The notes under the pieces are model-generated. The model ran no database searches and was not told where the DNA came from. It was given only the letters and a program-made list of their open reading frames with translations. Shown piece after piece: positions 57,601 through 63,009 of a DNA stretch of 64,000 nt. The stretch covers positions 221,373,148 through 221,437,147 of the forward strand of contig CP136061.1 of the NCBI GenBank assembly GCA_032622095.1. Reading direction: 5' to 3'. The stretch's first letter is position 1. The number at the start of each line of letters is the position of its first letter. The position numbers were made by a program, and so were the translations under genes. The stretch is from Siphonodentalium dalli. Lineage: Eukaryota; Mollusca; Scaphopoda; Gadilida; Siphonodentaliidae.

Positions 57601-59901
57601 TATTCCGTGCTAGAGTGGTTTTCGTGTTTTTCAATCATATAAAAGTGCAAAAATCGCAAATCACACCATCGTCTGTGTTATTTTAACCAAATGATTATCC
57701 ATAAGATGTTCACACCTAGGAGTGAGAATTTATTATTTCCAACTAGTCACTTTGCCAAGTTCGGGTTCCATTGCTTTCTATTGAAGGTCAGAGATACAAC
57801 ATTTTAGCACTGAAATTTATTTAATCACATGGTACCAAATAGATTCATTGGTCCACAGTGGAGCTAGAACAATATAGCACTGTAAAAAAATTGAGTTTTT
57901 GAGATGGAACAGATTTACGCAGCCTCTCATTCAAATTTGGTATATGTTAGACACGATATATGGTGATTTTCAGACAGGAAATCCCGAATCGAAAGATACC
58001 AATATCTCATTTTCCTGCCAAAATGGAGAGAACAGTTTAGTCGTGACGTTACGATTTCCTAAGGGGACTACTTGTCAATTTGTATTTAGTAAGGAAAGGG
58101 TTCACATAATAGGTTAAATATTGAAGACTTTACCTTGCCAAAGAAGTAGAGATGCTCGTAGACTGTCATTGTATCAAATAAGACATTGTGCTGCGGGCAC
58201 ATCCCGAGACTCTCCCGAACCTTCGTTAAGTCAGTATGGATGTTGTATCCATTCACCGTAGCTGTACCACTGGTGGCAGGAATGAAACCTATAACACATA
58301 TATACCACAATGACCAATGAATGTATAAATTTTCCTGACTATTTTAGGGATTGTACTTTATTTTGAACATCAAATTTGAGCACTTTTTAACCCTTTACCC
58401 AACAGAAGGGCCCTGTGCCAATGCATTCTCTTATATATGCGAGTCGACCATAGGTCGCCTCGCATATATAAGAGAATGCATTGGCTTAACACATTAAAAA
58501 TTATAAAATTGTTAAAGAATGTAAGAAAAAATGGTAAAAAAAGATTTTTTTTAGGCCAATGCATTCTCTTATATATGCGAGGCGACCTATGGTCGACTCG
58601 CATATATAAGAGAATGCATTGGCACAGGGCATAACTGTAACTATCACACTGTGGTCAAGGGGCCGGTTCCAATGATATCCATATTTGTATGGTTCTATTG
58701 AGACAGACCGAAGATAGTTTAGGCTGTTGAAGCTTTATTTGGCCGGTTTTGGCCGGTTTGTTGGGTAAAGGGTTAAGAACTGGTCAGGTAATTTTAAGGA
58801 CTATTTCATTATCGTAATCTACGCTAAGTTTATTATTCAACATAACAACATCTTAACTACCTCCTATAAAAAAGATGTTCAATTTCTTCTTAGATATCTC
58901 AAACCGAGTTTTATATTTATTTCCTCTCTTAGGCCTTATCCATGCCTATTGTTTCCACCCTTTTCCTCCCTGTACCAATGCATTCTCTTATATATGCGAG
59001 TATCCCATATGGAGCCTTGTATATATAAGAGAATACATTGGCTTAACAATATTTGCATTGACCTTGGGAGACTCACATATATAAGAGAATGCACTGGCAC
59101 ATGATCTTTAATGCTGCACCAGCGCAGCTCCTGTCACGAAAGGCTTAAGTTTCCAAATCACTAACCTGTGAGCATGGACATGGTTGTGGTTTTACCCGCT
59201 CCGTTGTGACCAAGAAGAACGTGTATCTGACCGTCGTACATAGAGAGTGACGTCCCTTCCACAGCGACATTCTTTTTATACACCTGTAATAGAAACAAAT
59301 TAAGAGTGATGTGTAAAATAGAAGCAGACATACAGTAATTCTCTAATTAATCGACCTCTTAACCAAAGCAGAATTATGGGTAACTTTTCAGGATTTAGTC
59401 GGAAATATGGCTTGTTGCCATTCATCGGAAAGCTCTCCCCGAGAGCTTTCCGATGAATGGCAACAAGCCATATTTCCGACTAAATCCTGAAAAGTTACCC
59501 ATAATTCTGCTTTGGTTAAGAGGTCGATTAATTAGAGCATTACTGTACATAGAGAATAATATTCACTTCCATAGTACATGTATATGGAAATGGTAATTGG
59601 TAATAAGAACCAGAAAATATAGGTGAATATAAGAAAATTGTTCTTTTGTAATAAAATCAAACACAGATACTTTGTCCCTTGCATAAACTTTGAATAAGAG
59701 TTGCAAGTTGTATAAAACAAATTCTGACCAATATCCAATATTCAGACAGGGTCTATCCTTTTAACGAACCTTCCTTAGATTCTTCATCTGAATTCCTGCA
59801 GTCTTTCCCACTGGTTCATCCTCAAAGTATTTCTTATCTCTGGTCGTAGAACTCTCAGCATCTTGATCAGCAGCCACCTTACTACCACACCAATACCATT
59901 T
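24197..59901 (-). CDS. ABCA3-like: ABCA-family full transporter, ABCA3-like (3' part, 16 exons)
   Basis: Exons in transcription order: 59901-59770, 59283-59166, 58288-58134, 55227-55072, 54692-54482, 52072-51820, 48969-48779, 48113-47724, 43548-42925, 40200-40005, 38815-38712, 35562-35261, 31870-31685, 28359-28172, 26959-26789, 24644-24197. The sum is 3825 bases, an exact multiple of three: 1274 residues plus stop. NBD1 has Walker [11 protein letters not shown] (Lys75), CPQH (Gln116), LSGGQ (168-172), Walker B Glu193 and His224. TMD2 with a large extracellular loop follows, then NBD2: [10 protein letters not shown] (Lys975), CPQF (Gln1016), SGGN (1069-1072), Glu1093, His1125. ABCA proteins move lipids across membranes at the expense of ATP. 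The N-terminal TMD1 (~450 residues) lies beyond the right edge. Confidence 0.95.
24786..25052. mobile_element. Unnamed element with CTACA..ACCCACATATA start
   Basis: Left end AGTTAACTACAGACCCACAT and right end ATGATATGTTTACATAGACT recur at the ends of 29013-30030, where the interior is longer. This defines a family with at least two copies. Confidence 0.5.
25083..25342. mobile_element. PB-B MITE copy 3
   Basis: TTAA-flanked; ends CACTTCCATGAATGGAGCTT and CAGTTCTTGTCATCAAAGTG; two internal palindromes. Confidence 0.8.
25343..26111. other. ABCA intron, nothing recognised
   Basis: Open frames on both strands (25660-25860 minus, 25860-26210 plus) lack homology, splice context or domain signs and are probably chance. 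Confidence 0.4.
26112..26321. mobile_element. PB-D MITE, right-hand two thirds
   Basis: AGTTATAAAAGTATATATTG through TCAATAAGTATTTAGTAAAG; the left terminus is lost. Confidence 0.65.
26465..26679. mobile_element. FB foldback copy 2
   Basis: A complete palindrome with arm-shared variants GCCCTAAATAATCGA / TTGATTATTTAGGGC, TA-flanked. Confidence 0.85.
26789..26959 (-). CDS. ABCA3-like: ABCA exon 15: NBD2 signature, Walker B and H-loop
   Basis: 171 bases. [38 protein letters not shown] and LILTSH. All catalytic residues are present (Glu1093, His1125). The donor is GTTAGT. Confidence 0.96.
27020..27905. mobile_element. HEL-type repeats: fragments and two ~110-bp tandem units
   Basis: 27050-27110 matches the 45.5-kb array (AAAATCCAAGATGGCTACCA). 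27341-27365 has the hairpin AGTGTCAATGACACT followed by GTAGCTCAAACT as at 45439. 27600-27890 holds two units with AGGTCAAGGACA(C/T)GAT and CCTACATACCAAATT. It ends ACAGACAGAAGTTCCAAAAT. Confidence 0.6.
27911..28117. mobile_element. FB foldback copy 3
   Basis: Left arm with small deletions, right arm intact; shared AAATAATCAACTCC / GGAGTCGATTATTTAGAGC ends. Confidence 0.82.
28142..28168. mobile_element. PB-D MITE end at the exon 14 donor
   Basis: On the minus strand the donor GTAG is followed at once by TTAACCCTTTCTTAACTAAA, a PB-D terminus. Confidence 0.6.
28172..28359 (-). CDS. ABCA3-like: ABCA exon 14: NBD2 Q-loop and helical domain
   Basis: 188 bases. [20 protein letters not shown] (Gln1016) and the helical subdomain. 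The donor GTAGTTAACCC runs directly into a TTAA-type MITE end (28142-28168). Confidence 0.95.
29013..30030. mobile_element. Unnamed ~1-kb insertion inside HEL element 2
   Basis: Its ends match those of 24786-25052 (AGTAAACTACATACCCACAT left, GTATGTTTACATAGACTGAC right). Sequence flanking it (ATTACACCATGAA / CCATGAAGGTACC) is continuous in other HEL units, so it is an insertion. It carries a CRVCD-type ORF on the minus strand. Confidence 0.5.
29704..29886 (-). pseudogene. Second CRVCD-type short ORF
   Basis: The frame contains [20 protein letters not shown], similar in order to NICRVCDYSFSGDEL at 18012-18227. There is no clear start at the motif. It is perhaps a remnant exon of an element-encoded zinc-binding protein; function unknown. 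Confidence 0.3.
30883..31136. mobile_element. HT MITE with 8-bp target duplication
   Basis: CAAGCCTTGAAATAGTGTGT to its exact complement at the right. It is flanked by TTGACAGG at 30875-30882 and 31137-31144. The 8-bp duplication and CA start fit the hAT superfamily. Two 100-bp palindromes are joined by CTTACACCTCAGCAG. Confidence 0.9.
31145..31684. other. ABCA intron, unrecognised with a short HEL-like scrap
   Basis: Words like AAAACCAAAATGGCCGCTTG resemble the 45.5-kb array units. Otherwise nothing is seen. Confidence 0.4.
31685..31870 (-). CDS. ABCA3-like: ABCA exon 13: NBD2 Walker A
   Basis: 62 codons, phase 0 to 0. [20 protein letters not shown] and [20 protein letters not shown] (P-loop Lys975). 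The donor is GTTTGA. Confidence 0.96.
31939..32314. mobile_element. PB-C MITE with GGCCGAT ends
   Basis: TTAA-flanked, CCCTTTCAGTGCCAGGGGCC to CCTGGCACTGAAAGGG. The interior matches 33590-33890 in the opposite orientation (GCCCATGAAAAAC; TGGCACTAAACCTAC). Confidence 0.8.
32400..33429. other. ABCA intron; weak promoter-like site at ~32766-32866
   Basis: On the + strand GGTATAAATG (32768) is followed 57 bases later by ATGGATTCAGTGAAACG, reading [13 protein letters not shown], then GTTAGC, a possible donor. No downstream exon is recognised. The rest is featureless. Confidence 0.25.
33430..33900. mobile_element. PB-C MITE carrying the GCCAATGCATT palindrome
   Basis: TTAACCATTTGAGTGCCACG to GCGGCACTCAAAGGGTTAA. 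It contains a full 70-bp palindrome (33480-33549) of the PB-A type. It shares its right TTAA with the next element. Confidence 0.8.
33897..34254. mobile_element. PB-B MITE with internal tandem expansion
   Basis: The left end TTAAACCCTTCCATGGCTGG is followed by palindrome units repeated at ~34060-34150 and ~34150-34240 (near-identical 87-bp units, TTACCT(C/T)GACCTTATAAGCC). The right TTAA end is lost. Confidence 0.7.
34260..34759. other. ABCA intron, nothing recognised
   Basis: AT-rich; no repeat family or coding sign noticed. Confidence 0.4.
34760..35200. mobile_element. HEL fragment (two ~155-bp units and a GGAC-rich tail)
   Basis: Units with CTAAGTCGAAAAA, GTAACTCATGTAAA and TCCAAACTGGAGTTATC, then ATGGATGGACGGCACGACGG. 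It ends 60 bases from the exon 12 donor. Confidence 0.65.
35261..35562 (-). CDS. ABCA3-like: ABCA exon 12: TM helix 12 and linker to NBD2
   Basis: 302 bases. [20 protein letters not shown] and [14 protein letters not shown] form the last membrane helix. A charged linker ([20 protein letters not shown]) leads to MKNLTK. The acceptor is TAATTTCAG and the donor GTAAGG. Confidence 0.94.
35900..38458 (+). mobile_element. HEL element 3 (longest copy)
   Basis: 5' end AACTAGAGGTGTGACTGTCC, a GTCCCAATAGGAC hairpin and CTAAGGATAC. Repeats with ATACCAAATATAAGC, TTATGGCCCTGGCTTCG and AGCTCGGACAAAATTA follow. The 3' GACGGACAGACAAG is followed by the hairpin AGTATACACCCCCACAACTT / GTTGCGGGGGGTATAATTA. It is interrupted at ~37690-38235 by a foldback insertion; 36360-37100 is unrecognised. 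Confidence 0.65.
37691..37843. repeat. Foldback inside HEL element 3
   Basis: AGAACCGCATTAGTGTCTGG ... and the complement CCAGACACTCATGCGGTTCT, closing on GATACCTCGAGTGAGGTATC. About 390 more bases follow before the HEL unit resumes at ~38240 (GGGGGATAACTCCACCAAAA). Confidence 0.8.
38712..38815 (-). CDS. ABCA3-like: ABCA exon 11: extracellular Cys-containing loop
   Basis: 104 bases: [20 protein letters not shown] and TFTEYLAYS. There is no strong motif, but the acceptor (AGTTATAG), the donor (GTAAGA), and phases that fit both neighbours all support it. This is the least certain exon of the set. Confidence 0.65.
38868..39838 (+). repeat. HEL element 4: five 174-bp units, ACGG run and 3' hairpin
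   Basis: AACAAAGATGAATAACT recurs at 38874, 39048, 39222, 39396 and 39569, spacing 174 or 173. Then a (GGAC/GCAC) run at 39715-39788 and the hairpin AGTATACCCCCC...GGGGGTATAATTAT. It begins about 55 bases upstream of the exon 11 acceptor. Confidence 0.85.
40005..40200 (-). CDS. ABCA3-like: ABCA exon 10: end of TM11 and short loop
   Basis: 196 bases. It encodes [30 protein letters not shown] and [10 protein letters not shown]. Two overlapping GT donors exist (GTATGT and GTATTG, 4 bases apart). The second, weaker-looking one keeps the frame with exon 11. Confidence 0.88.
40201..40754. other. ABCA intron, nothing recognised
   Basis: No repeat family or coding sign noticed. Confidence 0.4.
40755..40926. 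mobile_element. FB foldback copy 4 (ends and centre eroded)
   Basis: AATAATCGACTCCTTAACCA and its complement at the right; deletions at the hairpin tip and of the outer CAGTAATGC. Confidence 0.75.
41029..41252. mobile_element. PB-B MITE copy, left end eroded
   Basis: From CCCTGTGCCAGTGCATTCTC to the end AGTCATGAAAGGGTTA, with both palindromes. Confidence 0.75.
41291..41908. mobile_element. PB-D MITE with nested HT and HEL pieces
   Basis: TTAACCCTTTCTTTTCTAAT at the left and TTCAGTAAAGAAAGGGTTAA at the right. An HT element (41314-41461) is inserted, bordered by TTTCTAAT/TATCCAAT, and a HEL 5' end (41591 AACTAGAGGTGTGACTGTCC, then a C run) sits in the body. Confidence 0.7.
41314..41461. mobile_element. 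HT MITE, single-palindrome form
   Basis: CAAGCCTTGCAATAGGGTGT ... ACACCCTATTTCAAGGCTTG. Both arms share the unusual AGGGTG/CACCCT variant, indicating that the arms evolve together. Confidence 0.85.
41909..42362. other. ABCA intron, nothing recognised
   Basis: An 80-codon open frame at 42000-42242 (two overlapping frames) arises from GGACC-rich simple sequence and is not considered a gene. Confidence 0.4.
42363..42614. mobile_element. HT MITE, two-palindrome form
   Basis: TAAGCCTTGAAATAGTGTGT to CACTATTTCAAGGCTTG; almost identical in layout to 30883-31136. Confidence 0.85.
42925..43548 (-). CDS. ABCA3-like: ABCA exon 9: extracellular loop 2 end and TM helices 8-11
   Basis: 624 bases, the largest exon. 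[10 protein letters not shown] and FNNEAYHT close the loop. Four hydrophobic segments follow: [56 protein letters not shown] and [12 protein letters not shown]. NxS/T sites suggest glycosylation in the loop. The donor is GTACGT. Confidence 0.96.
43566..43735. mobile_element. HEL scrap
   Basis: GGCATACCCCATGGTGCTGG and GATAACTCTGGAATGGAG resemble HEL units; no ends. Confidence 0.4.
43756..43916. mobile_element. FB foldback copy 5 (left end missing)
   Basis: Hairpin around GGAAAGCTCTCACTGAGAGC; right end CATTACTGTA. It starts mid-arm at GGATTTAGTCGG. Confidence 0.8.
44133..44560. mobile_element. HT MITE, expanded form plus remnant
   Basis: CAAGCCTTGAAATAATGTGT to CACTATTTCAAGGCTTG (44432) with an extra half palindrome near 44270-44320. 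A degraded HT core continues to ~44560 (GGCCTCAACTGCTATGGGAG). Confidence 0.75.
44895..45060. repeat. Imperfect inverted repeat
   Basis: CACCGAATG and CAAGAAACTGGCTATG pair with CATAGCCAGTTTCTTG and CATTCGGTG ~100 bases later. Confidence 0.6.
45439..47227. repeat. HEL element 5: ~10 tandem units of ~155-165 bp
   Basis: The left boundary is the hairpin AGTGTCAATGACACT plus GTAGCTCAACTTA; the right is CTTACAAAGTTGAGCTAAAA. Units share AAGAGTAAAATCCAAGATGG, CGGCCATGTTTTTTGGCCGA, AAAATGACTCGTTCCCATCT and ACGACCTGTAGCC(C)GCGCC. Each holds a small GGCCA palindrome. The long open frames across it are a by-product of repetition. Confidence 0.85.
47228..47600. repeat. HEL fragment with GACGGACAGACAGAGG tail
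   Basis: Two partial units (TCGAGTCAAGAATAAGG; ATGTTGCACATT) ending ATATATTTCTCGGGGGACAA. It lies ~125 bases from exon 8. Confidence 0.55.
47724..48113 (-). CDS. ABCA3-like: ABCA exon 8: TM helix 7 and start of extracellular loop 2
   Basis: 390 bases. A cytoplasmic [15 protein letters not shown] segment, a hydrophobic helix ([18 protein letters not shown]) and the beginning of the large extracellular loop ([25 protein letters not shown]). The acceptor is ATTTCCCAG and the donor GTACAA. Confidence 0.93.
48114..48348. other. ABCA intron, nothing recognised
   Basis: Short AT-rich stretch. Confidence 0.3.
48349..48614. mobile_element. PB-B MITE copy
   Basis: TTCCCTTCCATGACTAGAGC to GCTCCCATCATGAAAGAGTTAA, with two palindromes. 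Confidence 0.75.
48620..48825 (-). repeat. 50-bp minisatellite covering the exon 7 splice donor
   Basis: TGACTCACCAATAAATGA starts at 48671, 48721 and 48771, with a diverged fourth unit at ~48620. On the minus strand each unit holds ATGAGTGAGAATGG...TTTATTGGTGAGTCA, i.e. the end of exon 7 and its GTGAGT donor. Confidence 0.88.
48779..48969 (-). CDS. ABCA3-like: ABCA exon 7: polar linker, donor within a minisatellite
   Basis: 191 bases. It encodes [20 protein letters not shown], then a Lys/Ser/Asn-rich linker ending [12 protein letters not shown]. The donor GTGAGT at 48778 is the first of three intact copies spaced 50 bases apart. Only this one keeps the frame into the next exon; the others run into a TGA. 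Confidence 0.82.
49035..49460. mobile_element. HT MITE copy
   Basis: AAATAGTGTGTCTGACATTT to GCAAATGTCAGACAAACTTT with the full ~190-bp core (GGGGATATAGAAATTGAACA). Confidence 0.8.
49478..49913. mobile_element. Relative of the 53605-53995 element, right end missing
   Basis: TTGACTGGTCCCTGGACTTT, GACGTCGTTATTATAGAC and TTTGATATCCTACTTGAAAT match 53610-53900. The 137-codon minus frame that covers it is non-coding by this criterion. Confidence 0.6.
50123..50283. mobile_element. PB-C MITE, deleted copy
   Basis: TTAACCCTTTCAGTGCCAAG left; GGACTTGGCACTGAAAGGG right. The centre is shortened on the right arm. Confidence 0.8.
50560..51736. repeat. HEL element 6: five 162-bp units
   Basis: GACAAACTAAGACCCATAAC recurs at 50704, 50860, 51022, 51184 and 51347 (spacing 156-163). 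Units continue with GATATTGTTGCAGGAGAC and GTTATCGCGCTAACGGTGAT. A CCGCC-rich run (51653-51690) and the hairpin AGTCAAGTTTTTGAAAAACTCGACT close the element. Confidence 0.88.
51820..52072 (-). CDS. ABCA3-like: ABCA exon 6: post-NBD1 regulatory domain
   Basis: 253 bases. It encodes AGYHLVVVK, an acidic loop and [14 protein letters not shown], the fold that follows each NBD in ABCA transporters. The donor is GTGAGT. Confidence 0.93.
52073..52764. other. ABCA intron with small AGTGAGGTGAAAAA repeats
   Basis: Three copies of AGTGAGGTGAAAAA(A)GT at ~52550-52645; otherwise nothing recognised. Confidence 0.5.
52765..53011. mobile_element. PB-D MITE, compact near-complete copy
   Basis: CCTTTCTTTACTAAATGGAT to GCAAAGAAATGGTTAA. 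It serves here as reference for the interrupted copies. Confidence 0.75.
53061..53281. mobile_element. FB foldback copy 6 (complete)
   Basis: TA-flanked; centre GCTCTCGCCGAGAGC; arms 105-109 bases. Confidence 0.87.
53605..53995. mobile_element. ~390-bp MITE with ~100-bp terminal inverted repeats
   Basis: Left GAATATCCTTGACTGGTCCC...CGGTACGGACTATCGCCAT; the right end is the complement (ATGGCGATAGTCCGTACTGG ... GAGTCTAGTGAATATCC). Superfamily not determined. Confidence 0.7.
54116..54400. mobile_element. HT MITE copy, rearranged
   Basis: GCAAATAGTGTGTCTCCAGT to CACTATTTGCAGACTTGCC with a shortened left palindrome; ~80 bases from exon 5. Confidence 0.75.
54482..54692 (-). CDS. ABCA3-like: ABCA exon 5: NBD1 Walker B, D- and H-loops
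   Basis: 211 bases. It encodes [20 protein letters not shown] and [20 protein letters not shown]. Catalytic Glu193 and switch His224 are intact, so NBD1 looks competent for hydrolysis. The donor is GTGAGT. Confidence 0.96.
55072..55227 (-). CDS. ABCA3-like: ABCA exon 4: NBD1 signature motif
   Basis: 52 codons, phase 0 to 0. A helical stretch is followed by [20 protein letters not shown]. The acceptor is ATCAACAG and the donor GTGACA (not strong). Confidence 0.94.
55374..55965. repeat. HEL element 7: two ~185-bp units
   Basis: GATGTTGCAAATCACCAACA, AACTGTAGGAGGAGTTGATT and ACACCATGAA(T/G)GTACCCAAT recur. The tail is GCACGGACGGATGAGGGTCG. Confidence 0.75.
56148..56480. mobile_element. PB-D MITE with FB element inserted at TA
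   Basis: TTAACCCCTTCTTTACTAAA ... GATAAG, then the FB element (56172-56388), then GTTCCAGTTGAGAG and the PB-D body. Removing the insert and one TA restores AAGTAGTTCC. Confidence 0.8.
56172..56388. mobile_element. FB foldback copy 7 (complete, datable by nesting)
   Basis: Arms share CCTAAGTAATCGACCCCTTA and its complement, a variant not seen in the other copies. Confidence 0.9.
56535..57510 (+). mobile_element. HEL element 8
   Basis: 5' AACAAGAGCTACGCTGGGCG with GGGCGTGCAATATACGCCC hairpin. Units with GGGCATAACTC(T/C)GG, TTCGAACTTGA(G/C)CTGT and GTTATCATCCGGA; then three ~110-bp units with GGTCAAGGTCAGGT and AAATTTCGTTGAAATCCGTC. It ends CAGACAGACAGAAGTTCC. Confidence 0.7.
57511..58071. other. 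ABCA intron, nothing recognised
   Basis: No family or motif noticed; a PB-D end (CAATTTGTATTTAGTAAGGA) lies at 58075-58101, 33 bases from exon 3. Confidence 0.4.
58134..58288 (-). CDS. ABCA3-like: ABCA exon 3: NBD1 Q-loop
   Basis: 155 bases. It encodes [20 protein letters not shown] and [11 protein letters not shown] (Q-loop Gln116), ending YEHLYFFGK, very like ABCA3. The donor is GTAAAG. Confidence 0.95.
58387..58775. mobile_element. PB-A MITE copy 3
   Basis: TTAA-flanked; CCCTTTACCCAACA ends and both palindromes. Same orientation as copy 2, with a slightly shorter spacer. Confidence 0.87.
58968..59147. mobile_element. PB-B MITE copy, left end and one palindrome damaged
   Basis: CCTGTACCAATGCATTCTCT to AGCTCCTGTCACGAAAGGCTTAA. 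Confidence 0.7.
59166..59283 (-). CDS. ABCA3-like: ABCA exon 2: NBD1 Walker A
   Basis: 118 bases. It encodes [19 protein letters not shown], the P-loop of NBD1. The acceptor is CTATTACAG and the donor GTTAGT. Confidence 0.95.
59331..59547. mobile_element. FB foldback copy 8 (complete)
   Basis: Nearly identical to 19634-19850, including the ACCAAAGCAG and CCTCTT variants; these two form a subfamily. Confidence 0.87.
59770..59901 (-). CDS. ABCA3-like: ABCA exon 1 of the visible set (linker into NBD1)
   Basis: 44 codons, phase 0 to 0: KWYWCGSK, an acidic-polar stretch and GIQMKNLRK, which leads into the first strand of NBD1. The acceptor is TTTTCTTCAG and the donor GTTCGT. Confidence 0.85.
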
Positions 59902-59978
59902 CTGAAGAAAAAAAACCACTTACATTAAAAACTTCCATAAATTTCTCAATAATACAAATATAATTTGCTCACAGCAGC

Positions 59979-60147
59979 TAAAGTAATGCTCTAAGTAATC
60001 GACTCCTTAACCACAGCAGAAGTATGGGTAACTCTCGGTGAGAGCTTTCTGATGAATGGCAACAAGCCATATTTCCGACTGAATCCTGAAAAGTTACCCA
60101 TAATTCTGCTGTGGTTAAGGTGTCGATTATTTAGAGCATTACTGCAT
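59979..60147. mobile_element. FB foldback copy 9 (deleted left arm)
   Basis: CTAAGTAATCGACTCCTTAA start; the left arm lacks the CAGGATTTAGTCGGAAATAT part; the right arm is complete. Confidence 0.8.
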
Positions 60148-60250
60148 ACCCTCGTCATGATTCGGTCAGTTTTAGTTTGTTGAACTTGTTAAGAAAAGAG
60201 AGCCCTGAGAAATAATTTCAATGAGAAATTACGCCACAGCGCATATAAAC

Positions 60251-60358
60251 TACAGTAATGCCCTAAGTAATCGACTCTTTAACCACAGCAGAATTATGGG
60301 TAACTTTTCAGGATTTAGTCGGAAATATGGCTTGTTGCCATTCATCGGAAAACTCTCT
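60251..60358. mobile_element. FB foldback copy 10 (single arm)
   Basis: TACAGTAATGCCCTAAGTAA to CGGAAAACTCTC; the second arm is absent. Confidence 0.8.
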
Positions 60359-60414
60359 GTCAGACATGCCAAATCTGGTTACTTCCCTTTGCATCTGGTG
60401 TCACACATTCAACT

Positions 60415-60645
60415 TAACCCTTTCATGACAGGAGCTGCGCTGGTGGTGCATTAATGATCATGTGCCAGTTCATTCCCGTAGGGAGCCTCACATATATACC
60501 AAGAATTCACGGGCTCACAAGGTCAAGGTAAATATTGTTAGGCCAATATAATCTATTATATATGCAAGGCTCCCCATATATAAGAGAATATATTGGCACA
60601 GGGTTTTCGCAACACTTCAGGAAGCTCAAGTCATGGAAGAGGTAA
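60415..60645. mobile_element. PB-B MITE copy, first of a tandem series
   Basis: TTAACCCTTTCATGACAGGA to AAGTCATGGAAGAGGTAA. Confidence 0.75.
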
Positions 60646-60972
60646 AAACATAATTAAAAAGAGATTTCAAATTGATAAATATTGATATATATGAAAACCG
60701 AACAGAAAACAATTGTCCCCGATTTATTATTGTGCCTATATTTGCCTGACTTTCAACTTTACAAGCAAACAATATCTCCAGACCCCTGGAACTCCTTAGT
60801 TAATCCTTTCATGACTGGAGCTTCGCTGATGCAGCATTAAAAACCCTGTGCCAGTGCATTCTCTTATATATGCGATTCTCCCATAGGAATGCACTAGCTT
60901 ACACGGACAAGGTAATATTGTTAGGTCAATGTATGCTCTTATATATGCAAGGGTCCCTATGGGAGCCTCACA

Positions 60973-61119
60973 TACAGTAATGCCCTAATTAATCGACTCC
61001 ATAACCACAGCAGAGAGCTTTCCGATGGATGGCAACAAGCCATATTTCCGACTAAATCCTGAAAAATTACCCATAATTCTGCTGTGGTTATGGAGTCGAT
61101 TAATTAGGGCATTACTGTA
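60973..61119. mobile_element. FB foldback copy 11, nested
   Basis: CAGTAATGCCCTAATTAATC; both arms share CCATAACC/GGTTATGG. The left arm is internally deleted. Confidence 0.82.
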
Positions 61120-61155
61120 TATAAGAGAATGCACAGGCTTAAAACATCAAGGTAA

Positions 61156-62757
61156 GGCCAAAAAAATATATACCTGTGTTTCTGGTGACATGCAAGAAAA
61201 AAATAGGGGCGGGGGGGGGGGGGTGGCTTTTCATTTTATTTTATTTTTTCATTTTATTTTCGACTATGCTCAAAATAAATATGAATGCGACCCCCAAGCC
61301 TACTTCTCCTTGTTTGTAATTGACTATAAAATAATAAAACTAAGTAGATTCTATTAGAATATAGTGTAATTTATTGTTTTATTGAATAAGACATGGAAAA
61401 ACATGATGTTTACAATAGAGATCAATATTTGCCATGAATAAGCTTCAGAATGCAATGAAAGAACTTCACATACATCTATGTACTGCATATGGTAACTTGG
61501 TGATCTTAAAGCCACATGGTAGTTTGAGCTCCAAAATAGACTTAATAGTACATGCTTTTGAATTTTTCCCAGTATCGAAATAGGTCGATAAATACATTTC
61601 TATTGAAGTCATATGAATTTAAAGAAATACAACTTTAAACAGGGTCCCAAACGTACAGTCATGTGCAAGACATTGAACAGAATGGAGCATTCCGGGCTAG
61701 TCTATTCCTGATATGGTAGAAATAATGAGTATTGTTTCACTTCTGTGGGAAAAATTTAACACAGCTGGAACATGACTATGGCCATGGACAGTATTTTTAT
61801 GTAGCCATTAAATATACTATATAGCATATGTAGCAATTATAAGTATGTTTATATTTCATTTATTTGTCAATCTATCTTATTCTTCCTTCCAAAATTACTT
61901 GAATGAGCCATATCATTTGGAAGCTTGAATGAACCATGTCCGTTTAAGACAAAATTTGGAAGCTTGAATGAGCCATGTCCATTTAAAAACAACTGTGTTA
62001 AATATTATTAGCCAAGAAGGCTGTTATGTCATGTAGCTAGTTAAAACTATTATATTCAAATTAATAGTCCTAAAGATATGTATGATCTAGATATAAGTGA
62101 GTAATTAGAGTTCACTCCATTGCAGTGGCTATGCCATAATAGCATGCTGTGTGAAAGCATGAGTTCCCTGTATGTGAACAATATTCAACCTGCTTAAAAG
62201 ATCACCACCCTACCACTAATGTTCAATGTTTGCATCCATACTAGTGTTACACCTTTTAATGTCTGCCTATCACAACAACAGAACTCGAATTTAACTTCAT
62301 AATGTTGAGAAAATCTATGTCCAAACTCATTTAAATTTTATTAACCAATACCCCTTCACATATCAAATTGAGTTAAACGTATATAGGCTCAATCATGAAC
62401 CATATAAGCCTAAAATACATCGTTTATTCTTGCTTCATGTTCCCTATTTTCGAGGTAGTCCGTTATTTTGTGATGAAATTCCCGTTTTTTTATGTTTGAT
62501 GTGTTTTGTGAGATTGCTTTACACAGTTAATTAACTTAATTTTTATGCTAATGACTCATTGAATTAAATTAATGACTGCAACTAATAGAAAATGAAGATG
62601 ATTTTGCATATTTGTGCATGGAATTTTTCCAGGTGGCACGAAAATAAAACCGGATGCGGACTAATTTTTTCAAAATGAATAAATGAAAACCGTTGGGAGC
62701 TCCCAAATAGGGGCGGGCGGGTCACCGGAAATACAGGTCTTCTTTTTTTGTTTGGCC
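61156..62757. mobile_element. PIF/Harbinger-like non-autonomous element, 1602 bp
   Basis: Terminal inverted repeats GGCCAAA...ACCTGT(G/A)TTTC(T/C)GGTGAC, flanked by TAA on each side (61153-61155, 62758-62760). The intact site GGTAAATATTG is seen at 19413-19430 and 63115-63125. No transposase frame inside. 3-bp TAA duplications are typical of PIF/Harbinger. Confidence 0.75.
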
Positions 62758-63009
62758 TAAATATTGTTAGGCCAATGTGATCTCTTATATAGGCGAGGCT
62801 CCCTATGGGATATAAGAGAATGCATTGGCACAGGGTGTTCGCAAAATTTCAGGAAGCTCCAGTCACGGAAGGGGTAAACATAATTAAAAAGAGATTTTAA
62901 ATTGAAAAATATTGATATATATGAAAACCGAACAGAGAACAATTGTCCCAGATTTATTATTGTGCCCATATTTGGCAGACTTTCAACTTTACAATCATTA
63001 TCACTAGAA

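Larger units (their letters stand above)
60800..62876. mobile_element. PB-B MITE split by two nested insertions
   Basis: The shell TTAATCCTTTCATGACTGGA ... AGTCACGGAAGGGGTAA is interrupted by an FB element (60973-61119) and by a Harbinger-like element (61156-62757). Confidence 0.8.

Noticed and set aside
61156-62757. An autonomous Harbinger transposase
   Set aside because: No DDE or Myb-like frame is visible in the 1.6-kb interior.
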